From Pseudomonas sp. RGM2987 (lineage in GTDB: Bacteria > Pseudomonadota > Gammaproteobacteria > Pseudomonadales > Pseudomonadaceae), in contig NZ_JALJDX010000222.1 of assembly GCF_022952855.1 (NCBI RefSeq), positions 248,001-312,000 of the forward strand: a stretch of DNA of 64,000 bases, written 5' to 3'. This document shows, piece after piece, positions 26,301-35,800 of this stretch; positions within the stretch are counted from its first letter, which is position 1, and every line of letters begins with the position of its first letter. Both the position numbers and the translations under genes were made by a program. The notes beneath the pieces were generated by a model. The model was not told where the DNA came from. It worked only from the letters and a program-made list of their open reading frames with translations, and searched no databases.

Positions 26301-29300
26301 GTGCGCAGGCTGTGCTGGCGATTGCTCAGCTGCGTCAGCGCCTGCTCCAGCAATGACGGTTGCAGCGTCCCTCCCAGACGCAGGGCGAGGGACAGGTGGT
26401 AGGCCTGGGTATCCCCTTGCAGGCGATCCAAGAACCACAGGCGCTGCTGAGTGAAATGCAGCGGTGCCAGGCGTTCCTTGGAGGGACGCAGGATGCCCTC
26501 GGCTTCAACATTCGCCGCCGCCACCTGCGCCGCAAAATCGCGCAGCACCGGCTGCTCGAACAGCGTGCGCAATGGCAGGCGCCGGCCATGCTGTTCGGCA
26601 ATCCGCGCCACCAGCCGCGCCGCCAGCAATGAATGGCCACCCAGGGCGAAGAAATTGTCGTGGGCGCCAATGTCGGTGCAGCCCAGCAGTTCCTCCCAGA
26701 GCCTGGCCACCTCCCGCTCCCACTCGCTCGAAAGCGTGCCGCGCTGTCCGTCGCGTTGTTGCGGTGCCGGCAGTGCCTTGCGGTCAACCTTGCCACTCGG
26801 GCTCAACGGCAGGGTGTCCAGGCGAACGAACTGGCTCGGCAGCATGTAGTCCGGCAGTTGCGCGGCGAGCGCCCCGCGCAGCATCGTTTCATCCAACTCG
26901 TCGCCTGCGTAGTAACCCACCAGGCTCGCGGTTTCACCGCTGCCCAGTAGCACGACAGCCGCTTCGCGAACCCCGGGGATGCGCGCCAGCAGCGCTTCGA
27001 TTTCACCCAGCTCGATCCGGAAACCGCGCAGCTTGACCTGGAAATCCAGCCGTCCCAGGTAGTCCAGGCTGCCATGGCTGTTGCGTCGGACCCGGTCACC
27101 CGTGCGGTACATGCGCGCACCTGGCACGAACGGATCCGGCAGGAACGCCGCCGCGGTCAGTCGTGCTGCCGCGAAGTAGCCCCGACCTAGGCTCGCCCCG
27201 GCCAGGTACAGTTCACCGGGCACCCCGGCGGCCACCGGCTGCAAGTCGGCATCGAGGACATACGCGGCGGTATTGGCGACCGGATGCCCGATCGGCACCT
27301 CCACACCAACACCCTCGTCACCGCTGCGTACTTCAAAGGTGCTGTAGACCGTCGCTTCCGTCGGCCCGTAACCGTTGATGACCCGGGCGCCCCTGCCCTC
27401 GATGGCTTCGGCCAGCGCACAGGGCAAGGCCTCTCCGCCGGAAATCGCACGCACGCCCTGCCAGCTGCGCGAGGTATGCGCCACCAGCATTCGCCAGGTC
27501 GCGGGCGTGGCCTGCATGATCGTCGGCTGGCCGGTCATCAACAGTTGATCGATCGCCTGGGGATCACGCGCCTGTTCGCGGTCGGCCAACAGGATGCTGG
27601 CGCCGTGTGCCAGCGGCAGCAGCAGTTCGACGATGGCAATATCAAAGGTCGCGGTGGTCAATGCCAGGACCCGGTCCCGAGCCGTCATGGGCACAGCCTG
27701 CTCCACGGCCAGCAACAGGTTCATCAGGTTGCCACGGCTGATTGCCACGCCCTTGGGCTGACCGGTGGAGCCGGAGGTATACAACACGTAGGCGAGCTGA
27801 TCCTGAGCCACTACCGCAGCCGTGTAGCGGTCGGTGGTGCTCAGGGCATCGATGTCCAGCAACGCCACGCCACTGTTCCACTGCGCCAATAGCGCCAGGC
27901 TCGCGCCGGTGCCCAGGCACAGCTTGGGTTGCGCCGCCTCGAGGATGTAGCGGCCACGTTCCGGCGGGGTGTCCTCGGCCAACGGCACGTAGGCAGCACC
28001 GGCCTTGAGAATCGCCAGCATCGCCATCGGCAGGCGAGCGTCGCGGGGCAGGCTGAGGGCTACTCGATCCTCGATGCCAACGCCATGGGCTTGCAGGGCC
28101 GCCGCCAATCGCTCGGCAGCCTGGTCCAGCTCGGCGTAGCTCAGGCGCTCATCACCGGCCATTATCGCCGTCGCGTCAGGTTGACGGGCGACCTGACGCA
28201 CAAAGGCCTGGAGAATATCCTGATGCCCCGTGACGCCGGGTCCTTCGATCCGGGCCAGGGGGTTCTCGGCAGACTGCCAGGCCAGTTCACCCAATGCGCC
28301 CTCTGGATGCTCGATCAACGCATCGAGCATCGCCAGGTACTGCTCGGCCATCGCTTGGGCGGTCTCTTCGCGGAACAGGTCGCTGCTGTATTGCAGGCTC
28401 AGGCTGATGCCGTGCTCGCTGTCACGCACATCCAGGTGCAGATCACACAAGGCGCTGTCCGGACGATTGTCCAACGGCTCGGCGATCACATCGGTCAATT
28501 CAAAACGCTCCAGGGCATTGCCCGGGAAGTAGTTGAACATGGCCTGGAACAATGGGTTGTAGCTCACCTGCCGGACCACGCCGAGTTGCTCGATCAGGTA
28601 ATCGAATGGCAAGTCCTGATGGGATTGAACCGACACGGACAGCGCTTGCAGCTCGCTCATCAGTTGCAGCAGGCTGCGCTCGCCGGAAAGCTTGTTGCGA
28701 TACACCAGCGTGTTGACGAAGCAACCGACCAGGGGCTGGAGTACCCCGTGGTGCCGGTTGGCCACGGGAACGCCGACCAGGATGTCATCCGCGCCGCCGC
28801 GACTGCGCAACAGCAACTGGAACGCGGTGAGCATCGGGATGAAATTGCTCCAGCCGTGGCGGGCACTGAATGCGCGCAAGCGTGCCGTCAGGGCTTCGGA
28901 CAAGCGCCGTTCGACACGCCCACCGGCCTGGCTCGCCTGGGCGGGACGGGGAAAGTCAGCCGCCAGCTCCAGCACCGGCAGCTCGCCAGCCAACTGCTCG
29001 CGCCAGAACGCCAGTTCCTGTTCGCACGCCTTGCTGCTCATCCATTGGTGTTGCCAGAGGGCATAGTCGGCGTACTGCATCGACGGCGCCGGCAGCGCTG
29101 TCGCCAGCCCTTGCCGCAGGTTGCGGTACTGCTTGCACACCTCATCGATGATCAACTGCAAGGACCAGCCATCGGCGACGATGTGATGGCAGTTCAACGA
29201 CAAGACAAAGGCATCCGGGGCCAGCCGATAGAGCCTGGCGCGCAGCAACGGAGCCGTTTCCAGCGCGAACGGCGTCATTGCATCCTGACGCAGCAGCTCG

Positions 29301-32300
29301 TGCAGCGTTTCTTCGTCCTGCACGTCGACCAAGGGCAACTCAAGCTCAGTGCGGGCCAGGATCAGCTGGCTCGGCCCTTCGGCTTGGTTGATGAATCCGG
29401 TGCGCAGCACTTCGTGCCGATCCACCACAGCCTGCAGCGCAGCCCGCAGGTCGGCGATGTGCAACTCGCCGGTCAAGCGAACGGCGCCTGCCAGGTTATA
29501 GGCGGGGCTGTGGGGATCCAGCTGTTGCAGAAACCACAGACGTTGCTGGGCAAACGACAGCGGCAGCTTGTCAGGGCGCGGCAACAGCGTTGGCGACGCT
29601 TTCACAGTGCCAGCCTGGTTTTCCAGCCAATCGGCCATGGCGGCGATGGTCGGGCGTTCGAAGACCACGCGCAGGGGCAAATCCTTGCCAGTGAGTTTGC
29701 CGATCAGGCCAATCAGTTGAGTGGCCAGCAGCGAATGACCGCCCAGCTCGAAGAAGTTGTCCTCGACACCCACCTGGCCGAGCCCCAGCACGCTCTGCCA
29801 CGCCTCGACCATCTGGCTTTGCAGCTCGCTGCTGGGCGCAACGTAGCGGGCCTGGCTCTGCGCGGCAAAATCCGGGGCGGGCAAGGATTTTCGATCGATC
29901 TTGCCGTTGCCATTGAGCGGGAAGCGCTCCAGGAACACAAATGCGCCGGGCGTCATGTAGGGTGGGAGATGGCCCAGGACATGCTCGCGCAAGGCCTCGA
30001 TACTCACGTGTGCATCGCCCACCACATAGGCCACCAGCACCTTGGCGCGTTGCTGATCGTCACGGGCGACGACCACGGCTTCCCGGACGCCGGGGTAATG
30101 GCTCAGGCAGGCTTCGATTTCGTCCAGTTCAATGCGATGCCCGCGGATCTTGACCTGATGGTCGGTACGGCCAACGTATTCAAGATCGCCGTTGGGCAGG
30201 AAGCGCGCCAGGTCACCGGTGCGATAGAGACGCGAACCGTCGTTGGCAATCGGGTCCGGCAGGAACACCGCCGCCGTGCGCGCCGGGTCTGCCATGTAGC
30301 CGCGTCCGACGCCGACACCGGCGACGAAAATCTCCCCCACCGCACCGGCCGGTATGGGTTGCAGGTCGGCGTCGAGCAGGTACAAGCGGTTGTTCAGGGT
30401 GGCGCGGCCGATGGGCACGTTGATGCGTTGTTCCGGCAGACGTTCGAGCAACGGATGGAACGCGACATCATCGGAGCATTCGGCGGGCCCATAGGCGTTC
30501 ATCAGCGGAATGGCGGGATAGCGGTCGAACCAGCGACGCGCCAGGGCCGGCGTCAGCGCCTCGCCGGTGGCCAGCACCCAGCGCAGTGGCGAGTGCTCGA
30601 GCCCCGCGTCGAGCAGGCTCTGCATCAGCGACGGCACGGCTTCGAGGATACTGATGCCGTGCCGTTCGATGGCCGCCGCCAGCGCATCGGGATCCTGCGC
30701 GATGCAATCGCCGAGGATCACCGTGCGTGCCCCCAGCACCAGGCCGGCCAGGGTTTGCCAGACAGAAATGTCGAAGCATTGCGGCGCGGTCTGGGCAATC
30801 ACATCGGACGCATCGAGCCCCAGCCCCGGCAGTTTGCCGAGGATGTTGTTGAGCATGCCCGCGTGCGCCACCATGGCCCCTTTGGGCGTGCCGGTGGAGC
30901 CGGACGTGAAGATGCAATAGGCCAACGAAAGGTCGTGGACCGCAAGGTCCAGGTCTTCATCGCTGTAGCTGTTCAATACCGCAGGATCGTAGAGCACAGC
31001 CTTGGGAGGCTGTTCGAGCAGCTCCACCGCCTCCAGCGCCAGCTCGCCGAGCCCCGCACTGTGAACCAGCAACGGCGTTCGGCTCTGGCGCAGGACCTGG
31101 GCCAAGCGCTGAGGTGGATTGCGTGGGTCTAGCGGCAGCCAACCGGCACCGGCCTTGAGGGTGGCAAGGATCATCACCACCAGGTCCAGGCCACGCTCGT
31201 CGAACACCGCGATCAAGTCGCCGGCGTTGACACCCTGGGCGCGCAAATGCCGAGCCAGACGGTTGGCGGCGCGGTTCACCTGATCGAACGTCAGGCTTTG
31301 GTCGCCGTGAACCATGGCAATGCGCTCGGGCGTCAGGCGAACCTGTTGCTGCAATCGCTCGATGTACAAGGGTTGCAGCAGCTGTTCGTCGGCCGCCAGG
31401 CCTCCACCGGCCCAGACCTGATGCTGGTGCGCGATTTCGCGCTCATCGAGCATCGCCAGGTGGTGCAGCGGTGTCTCTGGATGAGTCTGCAAGGCCGCAC
31501 CGATGTTCAGCAGCAACGTGCGGAAGTGACGCAGCATCTGCTCGATTTCTTCGCGCAGGAACCAGTCGGTCTGATAGGTCAATTGCAGGTGCAGGCGCTC
31601 ACCCGGAACGATCACCACCGTGATGGGGTAGTTGGTGTGGGTGCGGTTGGCCATGTCGCTGATCAGGTAGTCCAGTTGCCCCTGACGCAAGTCGGCGGCA
31701 ATGGGCGCGTTCTCGAACACGAACAGGCTCTGGAACAGGTCCTGGCGCTGCACTTCGCTCCAGCGCTGGATCTCGGCCAGGGACACGCTTTCGTGTTCGC
31801 GCAGGCTCAGGTTCTCGGTCTGCAAGGCCTTCAGCCATGGACCCAACGCGTCATCCGGGCGCATGCTCCAGCGCAGTGGCAGGCTGTTGATGAACAGGCC
31901 GACGATACTTTCCATACCTTGCAGGTGAACCGGCCGACCGGCGACCGTGATACCGAATACCAGGTCGCGATCCCCGCTGTAGCGCGCCAACAGCAAAGCC
32001 CAGGCCCCCTGCACCAGCGTGTTCAGGGTAATGCCGTGCCGGGCCGCCGCGCTTTGCAGGGCGAGGGTCTGCTCGAGCGCCAGGTGTTCGACGCAGTCTT
32101 CAACGGGCTCCGCGGCCCCCTGGATCCGGCCGACATGCCCGAAGCCAAACTCGTTGGGGGTGTCGAACCCCGCCAGGCGCTGCTGCCAGAACGCCTGGTG
32201 GTCCTGCGGCTTCTGGGTTTCCAGCCAGCGAATGAAATCGCGATACGGACGCGGCGCCGGCAGATTCAGGCGCCGGCCTTCCTGGGCGGCACGGTAGCCG

Positions 32301-32803
32301 TTGAGGAAGTCCATCATGATGATCGAGAAGCACCACGCGTCCATCAGGATGTGGTGGTAGCTGCGCACGAATTGATAGGTGTCGGGCGCCAATTTGTACA
32401 GCCTGACCCGCATCAGGGGCGCCTTGGTAAAGTCCAGTCCCTGGGCCCGCTCTTCACTGAGCAGGTGCTCCAGGCGCTCCTGTTGCTCGCCTTCGCTCAG
32501 GTGCGACCAGTCCTCATAAGTGATCGGCAATTCGACCTGTTTGTGCACGACTTGCATCGGACGCTTTTGCTGCTTCCAGACAAAGGAGGTGCGCAGCAAT
32601 TCATGGCGCTCCACCACCTGCGCCCAGGCCTGACGGAACGCTGCCAGGTCGAGATTCGGCATGACCATGACATGACGGTATTGCAGCAGGTACATGCCCT
32701 TGCCAGGGTACAAGAGACTGTGGAACAGCAATCCCTGCTGCATGGGTGCCAGCGGATAAATCGCTTCGATATTGCGCGAAAGTGCTTTGACCTTGTCGTT
32801 CAT
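23339..32803 (-). CDS. NRPS, three modules: C-A(Dab)-T-C-A-T-C-A-T
   Basis: A 3154-residue synthetase with three complete modules and no E or TE. C1 begins IYPLAPMQQGLLFH and carries HHILMDAW, the D-C-L style expected after an epimerised residue. A1 has YGPAECSDDV and code DIWELTADDK, the diaminobutyrate code known from syringomycin and pyoverdine synthetases. C2 has HHIVADGWS; A2 reads DIVQIGGVYK, which I cannot assign. C3 has HHIIADARS, lacking the usual DG; A3 reads DMPQLGAVWK, also unassigned. All three thiolation domains are GGHSLL type, so no epimerisation is expected. The C-terminal helix LDEMQRLLSEMEE looks like a docking segment for the next NRPS. It adds residues 2-4. An unusual 12-base triplicate precedes the start; ATG 32803 is followed by the conserved N terminus. 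Confidence 0.9.
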   Translation of the reverse strand: MNDKVKALSRNIEAIYPLAPMQQGLLFHSLLYPGKGMYLLQYRHVMVMPNLDLAAFRQAWAQVVERHELLRTSFVWKQQKRPMQVVHKQVELPITYEDWSHLSEGEQQERLEHLLSEERAQGLDFTKAPLMRVRLYKLAPDTYQFVRSYHHILMDAWCFSIIMMDFLNGYRAAQEGRRLNLPAPRPYRDFIRWLETQKPQDHQAFWQQRLAGFDTPNEFGFGHVGRIQGAAEPVEDCVEHLALEQTLALQSAAARHGITLNTLVQGAWALLLARYSGDRDLVFGITVAGRPVHLQGMESIVGLFINSLPLRWSMRPDDALGPWLKALQTENLSLREHESVSLAEIQRWSEVQRQDLFQSLFVFENAPIAADLRQGQLDYLISDMANRTHTNYPITVVIVPGERLHLQLTYQTDWFLREEIEQMLRHFRTLLLNIGAALQTHPETPLHHLAMLDEREIAHQHQVWAGGGLAADEQLLQPLYIERLQQQVRLTPERIAMVHGDQSLTFDQVNRAANRLARHLRAQGVNAGDLIAVFDERGLDLVVMILATLKAGAGWLPLDPRNPPQRLAQVLRQSRTPLLVHSAGLGELALEAVELLEQPPKAVLYDPAVLNSYSDEDLDLAVHDLSLAYCIFTSGSTGTPKGAMVAHAGMLNNILGKLPGLGLDASDVIAQTAPQCFDISVWQTLAGLVLGARTVILGDCIAQDPDALAAAIERHGISILEAVPSLMQSLLDAGLEHSPLRWVLATGEALTPALARRWFDRYPAIPLMNAYGPAECSDDVAFHPLLERLPEQRINVPIGRATLNNRLYLLDADLQPIPAGAVGEIFVAGVGVGRGYMADPARTAAVFLPDPIANDGSRLYRTGDLARFLPNGDLEYVGRTDHQVKIRGHRIELDEIEACLSHYPGVREAVVVARDDQQRAKVLVAYVVGDAHVSIEALREHVLGHLPPYMTPGAFVFLERFPLNGNGKIDRKSLPAPDFAAQSQARYVAPSSELQSQMVEAWQSVLGLGQVGVEDNFFELGGHSLLATQLIGLIGKLTGKDLPLRVVFERPTIAAMADWLENQAGTVKASPTLLPRPDKLPLSFAQQRLWFLQQLDPHSPAYNLAGAVRLTGELHIADLRAALQAVVDRHEVLRTGFINQAEGPSQLILARTELELPLVDVQDEETLHELLRQDAMTPFALETAPLLRARLYRLAPDAFVLSLNCHHIVADGWSLQLIIDEVCKQYRNLRQGLATALPAPSMQYADYALWQHQWMSSKACEQELAFWREQLAGELPVLELAADFPRPAQASQAGGRVERRLSEALTARLRAFSARHGWSNFIPMLTAFQLLLRSRGGADDILVGVPVANRHHGVLQPLVGCFVNTLVYRNKLSGERSLLQLMSELQALSVSVQSHQDLPFDYLIEQLGVVRQVSYNPLFQAMFNYFPGNALERFELTDVIAEPLDNRPDSALCDLHLDVRDSEHGISLSLQYSSDLFREETAQAMAEQYLAMLDALIEHPEGALGELAWQSAENPLARIEGPGVTGHQDILQAFVRQVARQPDATAIMAGDERLSYAELDQAAERLAAALQAHGVGIEDRVALSLPRDARLPMAMLAILKAGAAYVPLAEDTPPERGRYILEAAQPKLCLGTGASLALLAQWNSGVALLDIDALSTTDRYTAAVVAQDQLAYVLYTSGSTGQPKGVAISRGNLMNLLLAVEQAVPMTARDRVLALTTATFDIAIVELLLPLAHGASILLADREQARDPQAIDQLLMTGQPTIMQATPATWRMLVAHTSRSWQGVRAISGGEALPCALAEAIEGRGARVINGYGPTEATVYSTFEVRSGDEGVGVEVPIGHPVANTAAYVLDADLQPVAAGVPGELYLAGASLGRGYFAAARLTAAAFLPDPFVPGARMYRTGDRVRRNSHGSLDYLGRLDFQVKLRGFRIELGEIEALLARIPGVREAAVVLLGSGETASLVGYYAGDELDETMLRGALAAQLPDYMLPSQFVRLDTLPLSPSGKVDRKALPAPQQRDGQRGTLSSEWEREVARLWEELLGCTDIGAHDNFFALGGHSLLAARLVARIAEQHGRRLPLRTLFEQPVLRDFAAQVAAANVEAEGILRPSKERLAPLHFTQQRLWFLDRLQGDTQAYHLSLALRLGGTLQPSLLEQALTQLSNRQHSLRTVFSETSDGARQSVEASTTVPLSVEPLEMDEQSPGFAQKLSQEAQRPFDLSAPPLWRVRVYQGQNLCVLQVTLHHIIADARSLEIFFNELQLIYQALLEERSASLPPLPLQFPDIAASWQSPAGQARIESQLEYWRQTLEGEPPVLNLPTDRPRPAEQGYNGQRLRFSLPATLVQRLRDTAQRHGLTAFAPLLAAWKILLARHSGQREIWIGLPVAHRHQAHTDNLIGYFATTQVLRSHIDAQQPVEQFWQQLQANHLAAQQHADVPFERLVEALNVRRDLSHTPLFQALFNLIQRDAATGEQRFAGLPMQRLDVESDSALVDIGLHIEQYGDDWQCVLEYNTDLFLDRTAQRYADEYLHLLEGTLENTQARLWDIDLANTDHALALRPWNQTAEALPREADLIARFERQVALTPDALAVDCQDQQLSYAQLNALSNRLAHWLRTQGVGTDDLIAVCLTRGRWLLPTLLAIHKAGAAYLPLDPQHPADRLRFIIEHARPALVLSESLCGDVLDGVDSVWLDQLSLEACSTDNPMLTTHPEQRAYVIYTSGSTGTPKGVQVTRGNLGNLLVALDRQLPLGAADVWLASTTYAFDMCKPELFLPLVNGAAILLARREQVVDGHRLFALLRRATVFQATPAGWQILLETAQADWPPVRGLIGGEAVPAELVTELRSRGVVLINAYGPTETTVWSTTQALQDVPSGVADIGSPLLNTRCYVLDEMLRPVPLGTTGELYIAGAGVTRGYQHAAATTAAVYLPDPYASEPGSRMYRTGDLVRRRDDGRLAYVGRSDFQVKVRGFRIEPGEIESLLRRYPGVEEAVVMIDSRSQSLFAWLQAPSPVDQAELRRHLEGLLPGYMIPAGFIIQPRLALNANGKIDRKALPAPQPVTIQGVAPRTELEQQLAEIWQDLLELPQVGVFNSFFELGGHSLLAMRLMTQVESRFGVRIELRSLFHNPTIAGLAEQIEKPQGPSTDQALDEMQRLLSEMEE

Positions 32804-32821
32804 GCTGACGGTATCCGAACC

Positions 32822-32857
32822 TGTATGTATGCGTGTATGTATGCCTGTATGTACGGC
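32822..32857. repeat. Three tandem 12-bp repeats (TGTATGTATGCS) in an NRPS intergenic gap
   Basis: TGTATGTATGCG, TGTATGTATGCC and TGTATGTACGGC lie head to tail at 32822-32833, 32834-32845 and 32846-32857. They fill most of the 67 bases between the 1605-residue and 3154-residue NRPS genes, ending 19 bases before the next start on the coding (minus) strand. There is no other spacing like this in the operon, where other NRPS junctions overlap or nearly touch. Confidence 0.85.
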
Positions 32858-32870
32858 TACGCAGGGTTAA

Positions 32871-35800
32871 TCACTGCTCGAGCTGTTCGAGCAGGCCCAG
32901 GAATTCATCGTCGGACAGGCCTGAGTCAGCGAAGTCCGAAGCCGTGGCGCGACCCACCGTGGGCGCCAGACAGTGCTCCAGCAAGTCGGCGATGCGCTGC
33001 TGGAACTGCTGGGCCAACTCGCGGACCAACGCCGGCTCGTGGATCTGCGGGTCGTAACGCCATTCGATATGCAGCCGGCCTTCGTTCACCAGCGCCGTGA
33101 CGTCCAGCAGATGCGTGCGGCGGGTGCTGTCGGCGCGCATGCCTGGGCAGATCGGCCGGGCCAATCGCCAGAGCCTGGATGCCTCCAGCCATTGCTCCAC
33201 CCGTCCCAGATAGTTGAAGGTCAACAGCGAGGCCGCTCCCAGGCCGTGGACCGGATCGAGGCGCAGCAATCCGTAGCCCAGGCCTTGTTCAGGCAGGCGG
33301 CGCAGGGCTTCCTTGGCTGCGATGATCGAGCGTTCCGGTTCCCAGGAGGTGTCGATGGCCAGCGGATAGCGGCTGGTGTGCCAGCCGATCGAACGGGACA
33401 GATCGGGGCCTTGCTCCCAGCCGCTGCGACCGTGGCTTTCCATTTCCAGGGTGACCCGCTCGCGTCCCTGCCACTGTCCGAGAGTACCGGCCAAGGCAGC
33501 CACCAGCAGATCCTGGACTTGCGTGCCGTAGGCGGCATGGCAATCGCCCAGCAACAACTGCGTCTGCTCAACGGTCAGTTGCGCCTCCAGCGTCCGGCTC
33601 TCACCGTACACACTGACCTGTTCGGGCACGGTGCCCTCAGCGGCCAGTTGCTCATGCCAGTAATCCACCTGCGCCAGCACTTCGGGGTCACCCCGGTGGC
33701 GCTGCAACGCCTCGCTCCACACATGGAAACCTGCCGTGACGGCGGGCAGTACCGCATCCGGTTGCAGGTACAGGCTCTCCAGCTCGTGCAGCAGAACCTG
33801 CCATGACACCGCATCGACCAACAGGTGATGGGCCGTGCAGAGCAACTCCCGGCTCTGGGTGAAATACACCCAGCGGATCAAGGGTGCCTGGGCCAGGTCC
33901 CAGCCTTGCTGCGAACGTTGCAGCAAGGCTTCGGTCAAGGGCTGTTCCTCGACCCGGAACAGCGTTTTGACCTGGTCCTGGGAAAAACCTTGATAGCGTT
34001 GCTGCCAACCCTGCGAGGACGCTTCAAACGTCAGGCGCAGGCTGGCGTGGCGTTCAAGCAACGCGCCCAGGGCTCGGGTAAACCGTTGCTGGTCCAGTGG
34101 CTCGTCCAGGGCCAGCAGCAACGACTGGTTCCAGTGTTCGGCCAGGTTCTGTTCCTGGGAAAAAAACCATTCCTGGATCGGCGTCAAGGCGAAGGCCGTG
34201 GTCGGTTCGGGCGCGTGGCTGGCGGACTGCTCAGTCATCGCGCCAAGGTCTACCGCTTGCCCGGCCCAGCCGCGCACGGTGGGAAACTCGAAGATCTGTT
34301 TGGGCTTGAGCAGCAGGCCCTGTTGTTTGGCCCGGGCGATGATCTGCAAACTCAGGATCGAGTCGCCGCCGACCGAGAAGAAGTTGTCGTCGACCTGCAG
34401 ATCCGAGTTATTGAGAATCTCCCGGGCGATCTCCAGCAGGCGCAGCTCCAGGCTGCGCTGTGGTGTCTGCACCACCCGGGCCAAGGCACGCACCGTTTGC
34501 TCGGCAAACAACTGCTTGGGCGTCATCAAGATCTGTTGCTGGCGCGCCAGGGCGATGATTTGCAAGCCGAGAATGGAATCGCCACCCAGGGCGAAGAAGT
34601 TGTCATCGGGCCCGACCTCCTGGTTGCCGAGCATCGAGCGCCAGATGTCCAGCAACGCGGTTTCCACGGCGCTCAAGGGCTGATCGTCCGACCGCCCTGC
34701 CCCATGGGCCGGGGTCGTCGCCTGCTCAGCCAGGCGCAACAATGCCTGTCGATCGGCCTTGCCGTTGGGCAACAGCGCGAAAGCGTCGAGACAATGCCAT
34801 TGCGCCGGTTGCATGTAATCCGGCAGTTGCCCTTGCAAGGTTTCCTGGATGCCGGCCAGCGCGGCTGGCGGCGCAACCAGGAAGGCGACCAGTCGATTGC
34901 CCGACAACGGCGTCGGGCAGTTCAGCACCCTGACATCGCTGACCTGCGGCATGGCGCGCAGTTGGGCCGCGACCTCGGCTGGCTCCACCCGGTAGCCGCG
35001 GATCTTGACCTGTTCATCGAGGCGACCGAGAAACTCCATCTGCCCCAGGTGATTGAGCCGTACCCGGTCACCGGTGCGATAACCGTGCTCACCGAAACGT
35101 GCGCGGTCGGCGTCGCTGGCACTCACATAACCCAGCGCCACGGTCGCCCCCTGAACGTACAGTTCACCGCTGACGCCTACCGGCAACAGGGTACCGTCAG
35201 GGCCGCGCACGCTGACCTGGACATTGGCGAGTGGCCGTCCCAACGGCGCGGCACCACTGGCATCCACCTCATGGGTCAACACCCCGACCGTGGTTTCGCT
35301 GGGGCCATAGTGGTTGACGATGCGCAAATCGGCTTTCAACGCGCGCAAGCGTGTCACCAGGTCGTGGCTCAGGGCTTCGCCACCGACCACCAGGCACTGT
35401 CGTGGCAACAACCGCTGTGGGTCCCTGGCGATCAACAAGGCGTTCAGGTGCGACGGCACGATTTTCAACAGATCGACGGGTTGGCGCGCCAGTACGGCCG
35501 CCAGTTCTTCGGCATCGAAGGCCAGGTCCTCGGCGAGCAGGCGCAGGCAGCGACCGCTGAGCAGCGCGCCGAACAAGGCGGTATGCCCCAGGTCCGTCGC
35601 GCAACTGGCCAGGCTGGCCAGGCTTGCATCGCCAGGCAGCCCCAGGCGCTCAAGGCAACCGCTCACATAATGAATCAGGTTGCCCTGACTGACCTCGACG
35701 CCCTTGGGCCGGCCACTGGAGCCCGAGGTGTAGACCACGTAAGCCGCCAGGTCGGCCGCGAGGGAAGCCCGCAATGGTGACTCACTGAACAACGGCGCAG

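Noticed and set aside
27929..31132. Plus-strand open frame of 1067 codons antisense to the three-module NRPS
   Set aside because: Shadow of the coding strand; the minus-strand reading has every core motif of A, T and C domains.
32822..32857. Tandem repeats considered as a CRISPR array
   Set aside because: Units are 12 bp and directly adjacent with no spacers; no cas genes in the window.
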